Assembly: GCA_024036415.1 (NCBI GenBank)
Contig: JAMWET010002870.1
Coordinates: 496,001 to 560,000, forward strand
Length of the DNA stretch: 64,000 bases
Direction: 5' to 3'
DNA from: Prochilodus magdalenae
Lineage: Eukaryota; Chordata; Actinopteri; Characiformes; Prochilodontidae
A program made the position numbers and the translations under genes. Position 1 is the stretch's first letter. Every line of letters starts with the position of its first letter. The notes beneath the pieces are model-generated. The model was not told the origin of the DNA, searched no databases, and saw only the letters and a program-made list of their open reading frames with translations. This document shows positions 17,361 through 29,570 of this stretch, piece after piece.

Positions 17361-18249
17361 TGAACCTAACCTTACCAAATAAAACCTACACCTACTCCTA
17401 AACCTAACCGTACCAAATAAAACCTACACCTAGTCCTAAACCTAACCTTACTAAATAAAGCCTACACCTACTCCTAAGCCCAACTTTACCAAATAAAACC
17501 TACACCTACTCCTAAACCTAACCTTACCAAATAAAACCTACACCTAGTCCTAAACCTAACCTTACTAAATAAAGCCTACACCTACTCCTAAACCCAACCT
17601 TACCAAATAAAACCTACACCTACTCCTAAACCCAACCTTACCAAATAAAACCTACACCTACTCCTAAACCCAGCCTTACCAAATAAAACCTACACCTACT
17701 CCTAAACCTAACCTTACTAAATAAAACCTACACCTACTCCTAAACCTAACCTTACCAAATAAAACCTACACCTAGTCCTAAACCTAACCTTACTAAATAA
17801 AGCCTACACCTACTCCTAAACCCAACCTTACCAAATAAAACCTACACCTACTCCTAAACCCAACCTTACCAAATAAAACCTACACCTACTCCTAAACCTA
17901 ACCTTACCAAATAAAACCTACACCTACTCCTAAACCCAATCTTACCAAATAAAACCTACACCTACTCCTAAACCTAACCTTACTAAATAAAACCTACACC
18001 TACTCCTAAACCTAACCTTACCAAATAAAACCTACACCTACTCCTAAACCTAACCTTACCAAATAAAACCTACACCTACTCCTAAACCTAACCTGTCTAA
18101 ATAAACCCTACACCTACTCCTAAACCTGACCTTACCAAATAAAACCTACACCTAGTCCTAAAGCCAACCTTACCAAATAAAACCTACACCTACTCCTAAA
18201 CCTAACCTTACTAAATAAAACCTACGCCTAGTCCTAAATCTAACCTTAA
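17361..18249. repeat. 38-bp minisatellite, about 23 copies, with telomere-like words
   Basis: The unit contains CCTAAACCTAACCTTACC followed by AAATAAAACCTACACCTACT. The spacing is 38 bp (for example TACCAAAT at 17373 and 17411). Copies differ at a few recurrent positions (ACTAAAT against ACCAAAT, TAGTCC against TACTCC, AACCCAACC against AACCTAACC). Variants recur in blocks, which suggests amplification of multi-unit segments. Confidence 0.97.
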
Positions 18250-21200
18250 CCACAATGTTGTAGAGCATTACTAGAAAGTTTATTAATAAATTCCACTACA
18301 GGTCACCTATAGGGGAGCAATTAATTGTGCCCTTTATAAAATCATATTTTATTAATGATAAAATAAACCAACAGGATCACTGTTTAAAGCTTTAGGGGGA
18401 ACATAAGAATAATCATTCACTTTAACATTGTTCTATAATAAGTCAGTCTTCACTCTTTGTTAGCCAGGCCTTAGGCCGCGAGCAGTTTCTTTACACCAGA
18501 ATCTGCTGTAGTGTGACCGCCAAGTGTGTTTTGACACAGGTCATGGATAAAGGATGATCTTCCCAGAGTTCCACAATGTGGGAACAAAGCCACTTCCTCG
18601 CAGGGATTGTCAAAATAGGTTGAGGAGGCAGACAGAGCAGGGATATGTTACATTGTTGTGGGGATTGGCTTTCCATGCCTACAGATGTGAAGACAAGCTC
18701 AAACTGAGGACTTAGCAGGCATTGCTCTAGTCAGTTAATCCATCACATCTTTGATACTTTCAACAGCCTACTTGTATGGTACCTCTGAGCGTCCACACTA
18801 GAAGATTCAGTGATGGTTCCCTGTCTCTGTTTGCCAAGGAATATATTATGATGTTCGTGTCTATATTTGGGATTTCTGTATGTTGACTTTTTCAAACGGT
18901 AAAAACAACTGTCAAAACGTATGTGACACTGAAACTAATTGGAAAAAGTGCTGGTTAAATTATGCCAATTGGATGTAAGGTAATAGTTGTGTAATGCATT
19001 GTGAAATTGTGAAATTTACTATGTAATGTAATAATTACATTTCAATACTGTAGCAAAATTAAAGCCCCTTTTGTTCGTTAGCGGCTTGATTGCAGGACAC
19101 AAATCCATAACCACCAGACAGGATTTAAACTAATTTGATGTCCAGTGTGTCGAGATTTTTGTGCTAATGCATAGATGAGCAAATATATTAGAGAATCCAC
19201 AAAGTCTACAAACTGGGTACATCAATTCACACTTACTCCAGACTAATTCGAACAGCTGAGTGTGGAGAGAGTTGTGGTGGGTTCTGTATAAAATCATCCA
19301 TATGATGGCTTGCTCACACCCTGGATCCCATGCCATTATCAGCCCATAGATTACCATCTTTATGGGCCCAGAATGGAGGTGGAGGAAACCAAATCGGGTC
19401 ATGCCAGTAGATAGGCATTATCTTCAGCTATCAAATGTACACTTCATCTTTTTACAGTGGCGCTGGGAGCTGCCTCCTGAACATGGCCAATGGGGTACTA
19501 AAGAACTGTCAGCATACTGTACTCTTAAATATTTAACTTCCTCAAGAGATCTGCCCGTGATATAAGATAGTAGCCCATAATTCTGGCTGACTGGGGAAAG
19601 CAGATGTGAAGTTTTGGAATTGGTGCCCCCAATATCATATTTACAGCGTAGACAGCCTAGAGAGCATGCCAGGGTCAGCTTTCATATTGCCCAGGCACTC
19701 TGGGCATAAAAGCGGTTATGAGGTAAAGACATATTGGCCTACTCCAGACATAGCATTTAATGTGGCTTTGATTATGATGTACAGACCATAGGATGACAAA
19801 ACCATTGCTGTTATAAATTATGAGGTGGGATCAGACTAGCCTGGACAGCCTGGGATAGCTATTGCGTGTAATTGCCCATCCAGTGATTTTATACAGGGTC
19901 GGATAAAACATGGCAGAGTATTAGTGGGTCTTTTCAATATGCTGATAAATCCTGGCATTGCAAAGATTCACTGCCTGAATGGTCACGCTATTATTTACAG
20001 CCTGTCGAGAAGTCCAATTAACCTCACATTAGCTTTAACATATGCAATATCAGATCAGAGATGTACAAGGACAGCAGCCTATAATCTGTAGGCACCATGT
20101 ACACAGATCTGTTGTATATATATATGTCATCAAATTACATAACGTTGCTGTATAAAGAACAACAAGCATCTCCAACATAGTAACTTAAACGGAGAAGCCA
20201 AAACATTCTGAACTTTAAATGTAAGTTAACATTTTTTGATAATTGCAACTGTATGGATTATTTTTAGGTATTTAAATGCAGTGACCATATTAACTTTATA
20301 GCTTTATTAATATCAACTATATTAGTAGATACATGAACTAATTTAAAGCACTTATGAAACAAGTAAAATGTTCTGACAATGTGGTAGGAAAATATATGTT
20401 TGCCAAAACAGTATCTTTCCAGTGTAGATGGATCTTTTACGTCTAGAACTTGACTACTACTTTCAATGTCCTATCTATAAGGGGTCCCATCCCAGTTTTT
20501 AGCCTAGGGCCCAAGAATCAATAAATCTGTATGGGGTATCAATCAGTTTAAACTTGGGGTGCACGAAGACTTGCCAATATAAATCAAAAAAAGCTTCTGC
20601 TACGGCTAACTAATGGCAGTGGCTTTTCACACCTTGTAGAGTGCAACTCTATCTGGATCATGATTCAGCCGGCTTTCTGTCACTCACCGGATGACTGCAC
20701 TCCCTCAGGCAGCACCAGCAAAGGCTGCCCTCACCACGTCTCCAACAGCAGCAAGATTCCGGTATCACCCTCCTCTACCTCCACTTAAACCATTTGAACT
20801 TTACCAACACAAACATATAAACTAAACACAGGTTTGAAGAAGTAAACTGTATGTGCCAAAGAAGACTGAGCATGCCGTTCGTACGTGCTTCAAAAATAAT
20901 CAAAATATAGAAAAATATTTCATCAATTAATTAAATAAAAACATTGAAACCGTAAAAAAAAAAAAAACGGTAAAAACATTATATAATACCAGAATAAATG
21001 TTGAGTGGAGTTGGGCTGATTGATGTTTTCACAACTATTCAGATTGTTTTTGTGTTAACTTACTATTTGGCCTTCAGTTAACTCAAAATCATAGCCAGCC
21101 TTAAATAACTCAACTCAATTTAAAATATACTGTGAAACTAGGATCTGCAAATATTTCATCCGATAATGACTAAAATATCAAACAATTTAACTCCAAAACT

Positions 21201-23216
21201 GTTATTTATTTGTCTACGCAAAAAAAAAAAACTGTACCAAATTTAATCAGGAATTGTATAGCTAGATGTTACATTTTAAGGATAAAACTGCAGTCTGGCC
21301 ATAGCATAGATTTCTTCCAATCTATTAGATTTTAGATAGAACTGAGTACTGGATAGTAAGTGTAAATGCTGAAATCCTTGAGGAGAATATTGAAATATCC
21401 ATGTATTATTTATTTGTATTTATTTTATGCTAGAGTCAGTGTTCTGAGAATGTTCTGAGCCTGTAATGTTCTAAAACTGCATATAATACTGGAGTGTGGA
21501 ATCCTGTGAAACCTGAACAGCCCACAAGAAACCTATGTTATCTTAAAATGGCTTTGATTATGGGTTTTAATTGCTGTGTTTAATGGGCCTGTATTACATC
21601 ACCAGTCTTAAAGAATGCAGTATTTCTGCAAAGCACAAATGCACAAGACGCACCAAGCCAATTCCACCAAAAACTTCCCGCTCTGAGTGCTGTAGGGTCA
21701 GGATCAGGTAGCAGGTGTCAAAGGACAATGATATTTCCTTTTCCCGCTGTGGGAAACAGGATTAGTTGAGTTTAGAATAAGGCCACACTAAACTCATGCT
21801 TTTTAAGCTGAGGTTTGGGGCTCTGTGGGGTTCGGGACAGCCTGAAACCCTTCATTAAAGTCTTAGCTCAGAGGAGTGAGGGACGGAGCAGGACCACCGT
21901 AGAGGACCCCCGGGCAGGAGAACAGGGCCTGATCCCTGCCCTATGGTGGGGTGGGCCCAAGGCCCCAGGGCCCAGGTGATTTCTCTGGTAGAGTTTGCCA
22001 TCCCCACTGAGTTTACACAGTGAAACAGCAGTGAATGAACTCGTACTGGGATCCTATGAGCCCATTATAACCACATACAGACACGTTTCAAATGAAGCGC
22101 CCTTCAGCAGAACTTTGCCTGTCTAACGGTTATTCTTCTTCTTTTTTTTTTTCTGTTTCTTTTTAGTTAAGGAGTTTTGCTTCCCTTAAAGCAGAACATG
22201 CAGCAAACAAAAAATATAATTTTACTTCAAATATTAAAACTTAAACTAAACAATACATGATATTGAGTTGTATTATATTATATAATATTTGTAGCTGTAA
22301 TATATAATAGGAACACAAAAGCTTGAACAACCCCAGGTAAACTGATACGTTTTCCTGAAATTAAGCACGTTTTAGTGCATAATGAAAGAAATTAATTCAT
22401 ATTGTCAATGTCCTACAAACAACAATCTCAAAAAAGACAACTTTACAGGAAAGGCCAAAAACACCAAATCTGGAACAAGTCTTTTTTCCAAGCAGTTTTG
22501 GGTCATTTCTGTTGGTCCATTTTTAATGAGATTTTTACACTGTGTACACAGTAGGTTCAAAAGATGCATAAAAGCAAAAAATGACAAAATGGAGGTACCT
22601 TTTTTTTGGACAACTAAAATATATAAAACGTCCCATGACTTTGCCACATGTTTTAGATTTGCCAGTATGTTACATTCAGAATATCTATAATAACTGGGTA
22701 TTAGAATGTACAGAAGTGTGGTCTCTGTAAATGTGGTAACTTTTTCACTTTAGTAAAACAAATCATGTTTAGCATGACTGCAGAATTTAAGAATTTAACT
22801 GAAACCCTCAAATCCTCTGTTTTATTATCTAAATTAATAATATAATAATTTAAAATGAGTTTCTTTAACATGCTTCCAGTAATAAATAAGTGCATCTAAA
22901 GGCATTGCTAATTGTGTGGCTTTGTACCTGTCCGGTCTGGTATGAGCATGTTACCAATATTGTACAGTTTCTTTGCAGATGGAAATGTTCAGAGCAATAG
23001 ATTATGCAAATAAATAGAAACCAATTAACTCTGCTGGCCAGAGACACAGAGTTCTCCAGACAGGTTATTAGAGATTATGGTGGGTTTCAGGGTGTGTTCT
23101 TGCTGTGTGAATGTTTCATTGGTTTATTAGAGGTTAAGGTTCAGAGAGGAAGCTGAATGTGGCTTACCCTCAGAGCTCTGTTTAAGGTATTAATAATTGG
23201 GCTTTTAGACTCTCTT
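18250..23216. other. Intergenic, no gene seen; 19.1-20.1 kb less AT-rich
   Basis: No exon supported. The 19.1-20.1 kb part is less AT-rich, holds few simple repeats and contains several ATTA-type homeodomain words, so conserved non-coding DNA is possible. Short A-runs occur at 20953-20967 and 21221-21231. Confidence 0.3.
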
Positions 23217-24408
23217 TCTCGTTTCCTCCCCCTTCATGTTTACTGGAGAATGTAATGCTGCTATTATGTGACTCTGTGTGCACTGCGACCGGGGGTCTCC
23301 GGACAGCAGCAGTCTGGGAGCCACTCAGCTACAATTAGGAGCTGTTCTCCTCTGCTTTCTCGCTGTGTTGGATGAGTGGATGAGGGGCCGCTGCTCGATT
23401 GTTCTTTTTTTCCTTGGGACGGACCGGGAACAACATTTCTCTTGTTTTTGCCCCCCGTCAGGACGGAATGGGCCACAAAGTGTCCCGCGCACATAAACCC
23501 ACCCTGCAGAGCTTCGCCCCACTTTCTCACACCAACAACCAACACGACAAAACACCCAATACCATCCACCCACAGCCGCTAACATAAACGGGAACAGCTG
23601 GATAGTAAAAGAGGAACAGCTGACTTGCAGAGAGAGACGGGATCTCCACCGTTAAACACACTGAGGAGAAATAAACAAATAAATAAATAAATAAATAAAT
23701 AAATGAACGAATGAAGGCTGAACTCCTGAACTCCCCGGCTGTTAAACAGCGCTGGCTCGTTGCAGTCGGCTGGATTCAAAGCGACAAGCGGAAAACGCTC
23801 AAGTCTCACTTACTGTTTTCATGCTGCTCACGCGGGACACGAGCTAATGGAGCCCCCTCGCCCCCCAATATATTAAGGCTTTAATGCCGTTTATTATACA
23901 CTGTGAGAGGGGGAAAAAGAAGGATTCTGTCTCATTACTGAAGACGAACAGGACACGACAGTGTTTCAGAGGGCTGGTGCGGCATAAACGAAAGGAATTG
24001 AAGGGTTAAATGTGCAGCTCAATTAGGGAAGCGCGCAGCGGGGGCGCGCAGCGGGAGCGCGGATTAACGCGGACGCTCGATTAATCCTGAAATTCTTCTT
24101 ATAAATAAACGTCAACTCGATGGAGCTGCTGAGCATGAGATGAGACTGGAGCGGGACAGGGGTACCGGGGGGCACTCTGTAGCTCGGGCCCCCGTACACG
24201 TCAAAATAAATAAACAAAGAATTAGGCAGGAACGCAAACTAAAGACAGGACCAGCGCGATGCACTTTTCCAGAGACAGATATAATCCTCCATCTTAAGTC
24301 TTTATTAATGGCAATAAAAGACTGAACCTTTGAGTAAGCGGGCTGGAATGATGACAGTATTTTCCCTTGACGCATGAACTCCACTCCGGGACTGCTTTAT
24401 AACACAGC
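23217..24408. other. CG-rich downstream flank of the FoxI gene
   Basis: Composition shifts from AT-rich to CG-rich with many CpGs (strong near 23285-23330, 23440-23520 and 24020-24085). This makes several overlapping open frames on both strands, none with a recognisable domain. An AAATn microsatellite lies at about 23670-23705. Near 24060-24110 there are TAATCC and ATAAATAAACG words (homeodomain and forkhead-like). It may be a CpG-rich regulatory segment downstream of foxi. Confidence 0.4.
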
Positions 24409-24414
24409 TTTATT
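24409..24414 (-). terminator. Candidate polyadenylation signal of the FoxI gene
   Basis: The minus strand reads AATAAA here, about 550 nt past the stop codon at 24968-24970, which is a plausible 3' UTR length. Other A-rich hexamers exist nearby, so the actual cleavage site is uncertain. Confidence 0.35.
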
Positions 24415-24967
24415 TACAACATTATGAACAATTCATTAAATAAAACATATCACCATCCATCTACAGAGGAAGTGAAAAAGAGGGTGCAGTATAGGGACAC
24501 TGAGAAACAGGTGTGAGGGGTGCCAGCCTATTAAAATACGCTCTGTGAGGAAATTCATGTGCATTAACACTTTCACTGGGAAACACGTGTATAAAACCTG
24601 ACAGTGCAATTGTTTAGTAATGTGTTAAACAACTGTATCAAAACCATGTAGCAGATAATGCTGATAATACAGTCTGTGCGCTCACAGAGCGCATCGTGTC
24701 TGTCTCAGTTCTCACGGCAGTCTTTCTTTTTACACCTGTACTCGGACAACACCCGCTGTGCACGCAGAACATGTGGGAAAGGAGAGTAGCTCCTCTAGAG
24801 CTTCAAAGTCTGATAATGGTCACTATGTTAGTAGTTACAAATGAACTGACCAATCCAAGAGCAGGGCCCGGGCGATTTGTCGGAATACAGGCGGGAAGAA
24901 AAGACCCTCCGACCCTCCTGACGTCTCGACAGGTGACGGAATACAGGTGGGGGAAAAGAGCCGGCGT

Positions 24968-25398
24968 CTAGACCTCCGTTCCTTCGCGGTTGTATATTAA
25001 ACTGTCCACGCTAAAGTGGTTGGCCACGGAGCTGCTGAAGCCGCCGGCGCTCGTGTAGTAGCTCAGTCTGCCGTGGCCGAGCGCAGGGGAGCGCGCGCCA
25101 GATACGTTCCGCGCGCCGTCGCCGTTTCCACTCAAAACAGAGTTCACGTGGCTAACGAAGCTGTCGAAGCAGGGGCTGAGCTCCGGTGACGGCGGAGAAC
25201 GCGGCTCGCTCGCGCCGGGAGAAGCGCCGAGGCCGCGCGGAGACGGGGTCGTGCTCGTACTCGCGCCACCAGTGAGCGTATCCGCTGGAGCGACTTCTGG
25301 TTTTACCGCGTCCGCCCTGCGCTTCCTCTTCCGCCGGAAGTTACCATTGTCAAACATTTTCTCGCAGTTGGGATCCAGAGTCCAGTAATTCCCCTTAC
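24968..25398 (-). CDS. foxi1: foxi exon 2 (coding part)
   Basis: The acceptor reads TTTGCAG at 25405-25399, and the exon starts GTAAGGGGAATTACTGG, completing Gly209 and giving [20 protein letters not shown]. It then encodes a basic tail, a Ser/Pro/Ala/Gly-rich region and the conserved FoxI C terminus, with a TAG stop at 24970-24968. It is the most CG-rich part of the gene. Confidence 0.95.
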
Positions 25399-26843
25399 CT
25401 GCAAATCAATCAATTAATCAACCAATCAATCAATCAATCAATCAGTTAATCAGTGAATGTTCTGCTAAAGCAGCACGAGTTCGCGTGTTTTAAAAGAGAC
25501 ACGGTGAACTGTTTAGCAGTGAGAGCAAAGCTGATGGCCTAGTTTAGAATGGCGGGTCCTGAACTGGACTGAGTGAGTGTATACAGTAAATAGAGAAAGG
25601 TGGATTTACAGACGCGTTTAAAGGTGTGGAATGACTATTCAGAGCTGAGAGATCACAAGTGATCACAACAGATTTCAGCTGTTTATAGGGTGATAAAGAG
25701 ACATTAGCGTCCAGACTAGCGAACAGAGCTGAAGGTGAAAGCTAGAAAACACCAGGAAAAAGATCCTAGAATACTTAATAAAGAATAAATATAACCGCCA
25801 AAATCCTCAATGCCTCGTATATCAAATCTAAAGGAGACGAAACATGAAGAAATGTGTTTTATTGGTTGGAAGTTGGAATAATGACCTGAATAAAAAATGA
25901 ATGACCACCTGCCTTCTAGATTCAAGTATTTCAGTCCAGACTATGTGAGCTAAAGTTGGAAAGAAATGTCAGAAATGGAGGACAAATGCTGTTTAGGCTA
26001 TCATTGTCTTTCCAAAAAGAGCACAAGGAAAACAGACTATCAAATTGTGCAGCTAAATCAAACAAGAATTCACTGTAATGAGAAACATCAAACCACGCTG
26101 ACTGCGCCATACGGCCAGAGTCCACTACTGATAAAGAGAAGTGTGTAATGAATAGTGCGCCTACGTGAATAAACGGTGGCTGCTTGTAAGTAAGAAGAGA
26201 AAGGGGTCGTGCACCCACCTGGGTCGTCCTCGTCGCGGGCCACCTTCTTGAAGCAGTCGTTGAGGGACAGGTTGTGTCTGATGGAGTTCTGCCAGCCTGC
26301 TTTGCTCCTCTTGTAAAACGGGAAGTTCTCGGCCACGTACTGGTAGATCTGGCTGAGCGTTAGCTTCTTATCGCGCGCGCTCTGGATGGCCATGGCGATT
26401 AGGGCCGAGTAGGAGTAAGGTGGACGCACCAACTTAAACAGCTCCTGCTGGCTCGACACGGACAGCCAACCGAGCTCTGCACCCCCAAAGCCGGCAGGGG
26501 GCGCCACGAGCTGTCGCTGTCCCGCGCCGTAGCCTGCCTGCAGGTACGGGTACGGAGTGGGACTGATGCTCGGGCCGTTTAGCCACAGGTACGGATTGGT
26601 GGCGCCGGCCGCGTTGCTGGTATTGGTGGCGGTGGTCGTGGACGCGTACTCGCCGAGGCCGTAGCCAGGCGCGTGTACGGCGTGCTGCTGCTGCTGCTGC
26701 TGGGACTGATGATGATGGTGGTGATGATGATGGTGGTGGTGCTGGTAGGCGCTGAAGTTGTCGCAGTACACGGCCATGTCCAGCATGTCTTGCGCGCTGT
26801 GAGCGGCCTGCTGAGCGGCCGCCTGCTGCCCGAAGGCGCTCAT
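24968..26843 (-). CDS. foxi1: FoxI-class forkhead transcription factor (zebrafish Foxi1-like; syntenic with FOXI2)
   Basis: This is a nuclear DNA-binding factor. FoxI proteins act in early non-neural ectoderm, placodes including the ear, pharyngeal arches and ionocytes. The coding sequence joins 26843-26219 and 25398-24968, giving 351 residues. The intron is GT-AG (GTGGGT donor, TTTGCAG acceptor), phase 1, within the forkhead domain at Gly209. The forkhead spans about residues 138-235: [15 protein letters not shown], then recognition helix [16 protein letters not shown] (183-198), then GNYWTLDP and the basic tail RRKRKRR. The N terminus has MSAF, the motif DMAVYCDNF, an 11-His run (35-45), a 6-Gln run (48-53) and NPYLWLNGP. 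The C terminus ends [11 protein letters not shown], typical of FoxI. The start at 26843 has A at -3 and matches family N termini; an in-frame ATG at 26867 would add eight residues. The symbol follows zebrafish usage from memory; the dock1 neighbour matches mammalian FOXI2. Confidence 0.95.
25399..26218 (-). other. foxi intron, 820 bp
   Basis: The single intron of the coding region. It is AT-richer than the exons, with an AATC simple repeat near the acceptor (25404-25446). It holds only spurious short frames. Confidence 0.9.
26219..26843 (-). CDS. foxi1: foxi exon 1 (coding part)
   Basis: Encodes residues 1-208 plus the first base of Gly209: the low-complexity N-terminal region and about three quarters of the forkhead domain, ending after [10 protein letters not shown]. 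The donor reads CCAG/GTGGGT on the minus strand. The frame that runs on past the donor (to 26088) is intron and loses family similarity at once. Confidence 0.95.
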
Positions 26844-26990
26844 GATCCGCTCTCCTTCCACAAACATCTCCGCGCGCACAACGACTCCCCGGAGAAATTT
26901 AACCAGAGTGGAGTAGAGAGGTGAGAAGGACAACCAGAGAAACGCACTCTACTACTACTACTGCTGCTGCTCTAAGGGGGGTTTAAATAG
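26844..26990 (-). promoter_or_regulatory. foxi core promoter and 5' UTR with TATA-like box
   Basis: The minus strand reads CTATTTAAACC, with a TATTTAAA box at 26989-26982. Transcription would be expected to start about 30 bp downstream, near 26955, giving a 5' UTR of about 110 nt before the ATG at 26843. A triplet-repeat patch (GCAGCAGCAGTAGTAGTAGT on the minus strand, about 26970-26951) sits at the expected start site. The box position is seen in the sequence; the start site is inferred. Confidence 0.6.
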
Positions 26991-27119
26991 CCCCGCCGAG
27001 GCTGGCGAGCACCTCCCACCACCACACAAACTTTCGGCTTCTGTACTAAGAAGAGGAGAACAGCGGGAACCACTGAAAAACTTCAGTGTTACAATCAGAC
27101 ATAGGCACCAGTTATTTTC

Positions 27120-27440
27120 AGCAATTTATTAAGAAACCAATGAAGGAAGGAAAAGAAAGAAATTAACACAAAACGAAGAAAATAGAAAGAAATGAATGAA
27201 AGAAAGAAAGAAAAACAGAAGACAGAAAATCAAGATGCAAACAAAAGAAGAAAAATAAGGAAAAAAGAGAAAGGACCCACAATTTTAGCATTATTATTTA
27301 GGCAAGAAACAAAAAAATAAACAAGCAAATAAAAAAAGAAAGAAAAAATGAAAGAAAAGCAAAAATGAAAACAAAAAAGAGAAATAAACCTGCAAACAAA
27401 AGAAGAGAAAAAGTGAGTGATGAAAGAAGAGGATGAGCAG
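27120..27440. repeat. A-rich, GAAA-rich low-complexity tract
   Basis: Purine-rich simple sequence dominated by AAAGAAAG, AAAACAAAA and GAAAGAAAT words on the plus strand, just upstream of the foxi promoter. Confidence 0.85.
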
Positions 27441-27583
27441 TTTAATCATTTCATTCTGTGTGATCGAGAGTTTTTATTTTTGTATTTGGTCAGAAATATC
27501 TAATTTAAGCCCATGAAACGATTCCTGATCTCCTGAGGAGATAACCTACCGACCTCCTGTACCCCAGAGATCATACCAAGACA

Positions 27584-29262
27584 GTCAGCTGCAAACACAA
27601 CCACCTACACACACAGCCAGCCACACGCACAGCCTGCTACAAACACAGTCAGCTACACGCACAGCCAGCTACACACACAGCCTGCTACAAACACAGTCAG
27701 CTACACGCACAGCCAGCCACACGCACAGCCTGCTACAAACACAGTCAGCTACACGCACAGCCAGCTACACACACAGCCTGCTACAAACACAGTCAGCTAC
27801 ACGCACAGCCAGCTACACACACAGCCTGCTACAAACACAGTCAGCTACACGCACAGCCTGCTACAAACACAGTCAGCTACACGCACAGCCTGATTCACGC
27901 ACAGCCTGATACAAACACAGTCAGCTACACGCACAGCCAGCTACAAACACAGTCAGCTACACGCACAGCCTGATTCACGCACAGCCTGATACAAACACAT
28001 TCAGCTACACGCACAGCCTGATACAAACACAGTCAGCTACAAACAGTCAGCTACACGCACAGCCTGATTCACGCACAGCCTGATACAAACACATTCAGCT
28101 ACACGCACAGTCAGCTACACGCACAGCCTGCTACAAACACATTCAGCTACACGCACAGCCTGATACAAACACAGTCAGCTACAAACAGTCAGCTACACGC
28201 ACAGCCTGATTCACGCACAGCCTGATACAAACACATTCAGCTACACGCACAGCCTGATACAAACACAGTCAGCTACAAACAGTCAGCTACACGCACAGCC
28301 TGATTCACGCACAGCCTGATACAAACACATTCAGCTACACGCACAGCCTGCTACAAACACAGTCAGCTACAAACAGTCAGCTACACGCACAGCCTGCTAC
28401 AAACACAGTCAGCTACAAACAGTCAGCTACACGCACAGCCTGCTACAAACACAGTCAGCTACAAACAGTCAGCTACACGCACAGCCTGATACAAACACAG
28501 TCAGCTACACGCACAGCCTGATACAAACACACTCGGCTACAAACACAGTCAGCTACACGCACAGCCTGATACAAACACACTCAGCTACAAACACAGTCAG
28601 CTACACGCACAGCCTGATACAAACACACTCAGCTACAAACACAGTCAGCTACACGCACAGCCTGATACAAACACACTCAGCTACAAACACAGTCAGCTAC
28701 ACGCACAGCCTGATACAAACACAGTCAGCTACAAACACAGCCAGCTACACGCACAGCCTGATACAAACACAGTCAGCTACAAACACAGTCAGCTACACGC
28801 ACAGCCTGATACAAACACACTGAGCTACAAACACAGTTAGCTACACGCACAGCCTGATACAAACACAGTCAGCTACAAACACAGTCAGCTACACGCACAG
28901 CCTGATACAAACACACTGAGCTACAAACACAGTTAGCTACACGCACAGCCTGATACAAACACAGTCAGCTACAAACACAGTCAGCTACAAACACAGCCAG
29001 CTAAAAGCACAGCCTGATACAAACACAGTCAGCTACAAACACAGCCTGATACAAACACAGTCAGCTACAAACACAGTCAGCTACAGCACAGCCTGCTACA
29101 AACACAGTCAGCTACAAACACAGTCAGCTACACGCACAGCCAGCTACATGCACAGCCTGCTACACACACTGACAATACACACACAGCTAGCTACACCCAC
29201 AGCCTGATACAAACACACTCAGCTACACACACAACCAGCTCCACACACAGTCTGCTCACACC
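27584..29262. repeat. Minisatellite with a 16-bp base unit and 32/48-bp higher-order organisation
   Basis: About 1.7 kb built from related 16-bp modules such as ACACAGTCAGCTACAA and ACGCACAGCCTGATAC. They alternate in 32-bp and 48-bp combinations, and 11-bp shortened modules (ACAGTCAGCTA after CTACAA) appear in the 28.0-28.5 kb part. Variant classes (GCTAC, GATTC, GATAC) are grouped along the array. It lies about 0.6 kb upstream of the inferred foxi start. Confidence 0.97.
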
Positions 29263-29284
29263 ACATGTGCTTATCACGCATAAC

Positions 29285-29385
29285 TTGAATAGAATCAATT
29301 TATTCATTAATTCATTTATTTATGCATTTATTTATCCCTTCATTAATTAATTCATTCATTCTTTCCTTCATTCATTGCTTCGCCC
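29285..29385. repeat. ATTC/ATTT-rich simple repeat
   Basis: Imperfect tetranucleotide sequence of the type TTCATTAATTCATTTATTTA between the two minisatellites. Confidence 0.8.
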
Positions 29386-29570
29386 TAATGTAGAACTATT
29401 TCTCAAATGCAGCTATATCCAGCAGCTTTGTGCATTACTGTAGATTCAGGAACAAACTTTATTGAGCTGTAAAGTAAATTTCAACCCCTCCACTGAGAAA
29501 AAACTCAAAGCTACTAAATCAACAGAAGGACACAGATCCAGCTCCTTCACTGCTGAGCTGAGTGTGTAAG

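Noticed and set aside
23264..23587. Five overlapping frames of 60-100 codons on both strands
   Set aside because: Caused by CG-rich composition; no domain and mutually exclusive frames.
26088..26218. Continuation of the foxi exon 1 frame to 26088
   Set aside because: Similarity to the forkhead family stops exactly at the GTGGGT donor and resumes at 25398 in the next exon.
26844..26933. N-terminal extension of foxi by 30 codons
   Set aside because: The upstream end at 26933 is TTG, not ATG. The ATG at 26843 has a good context and matches FoxI N termini.
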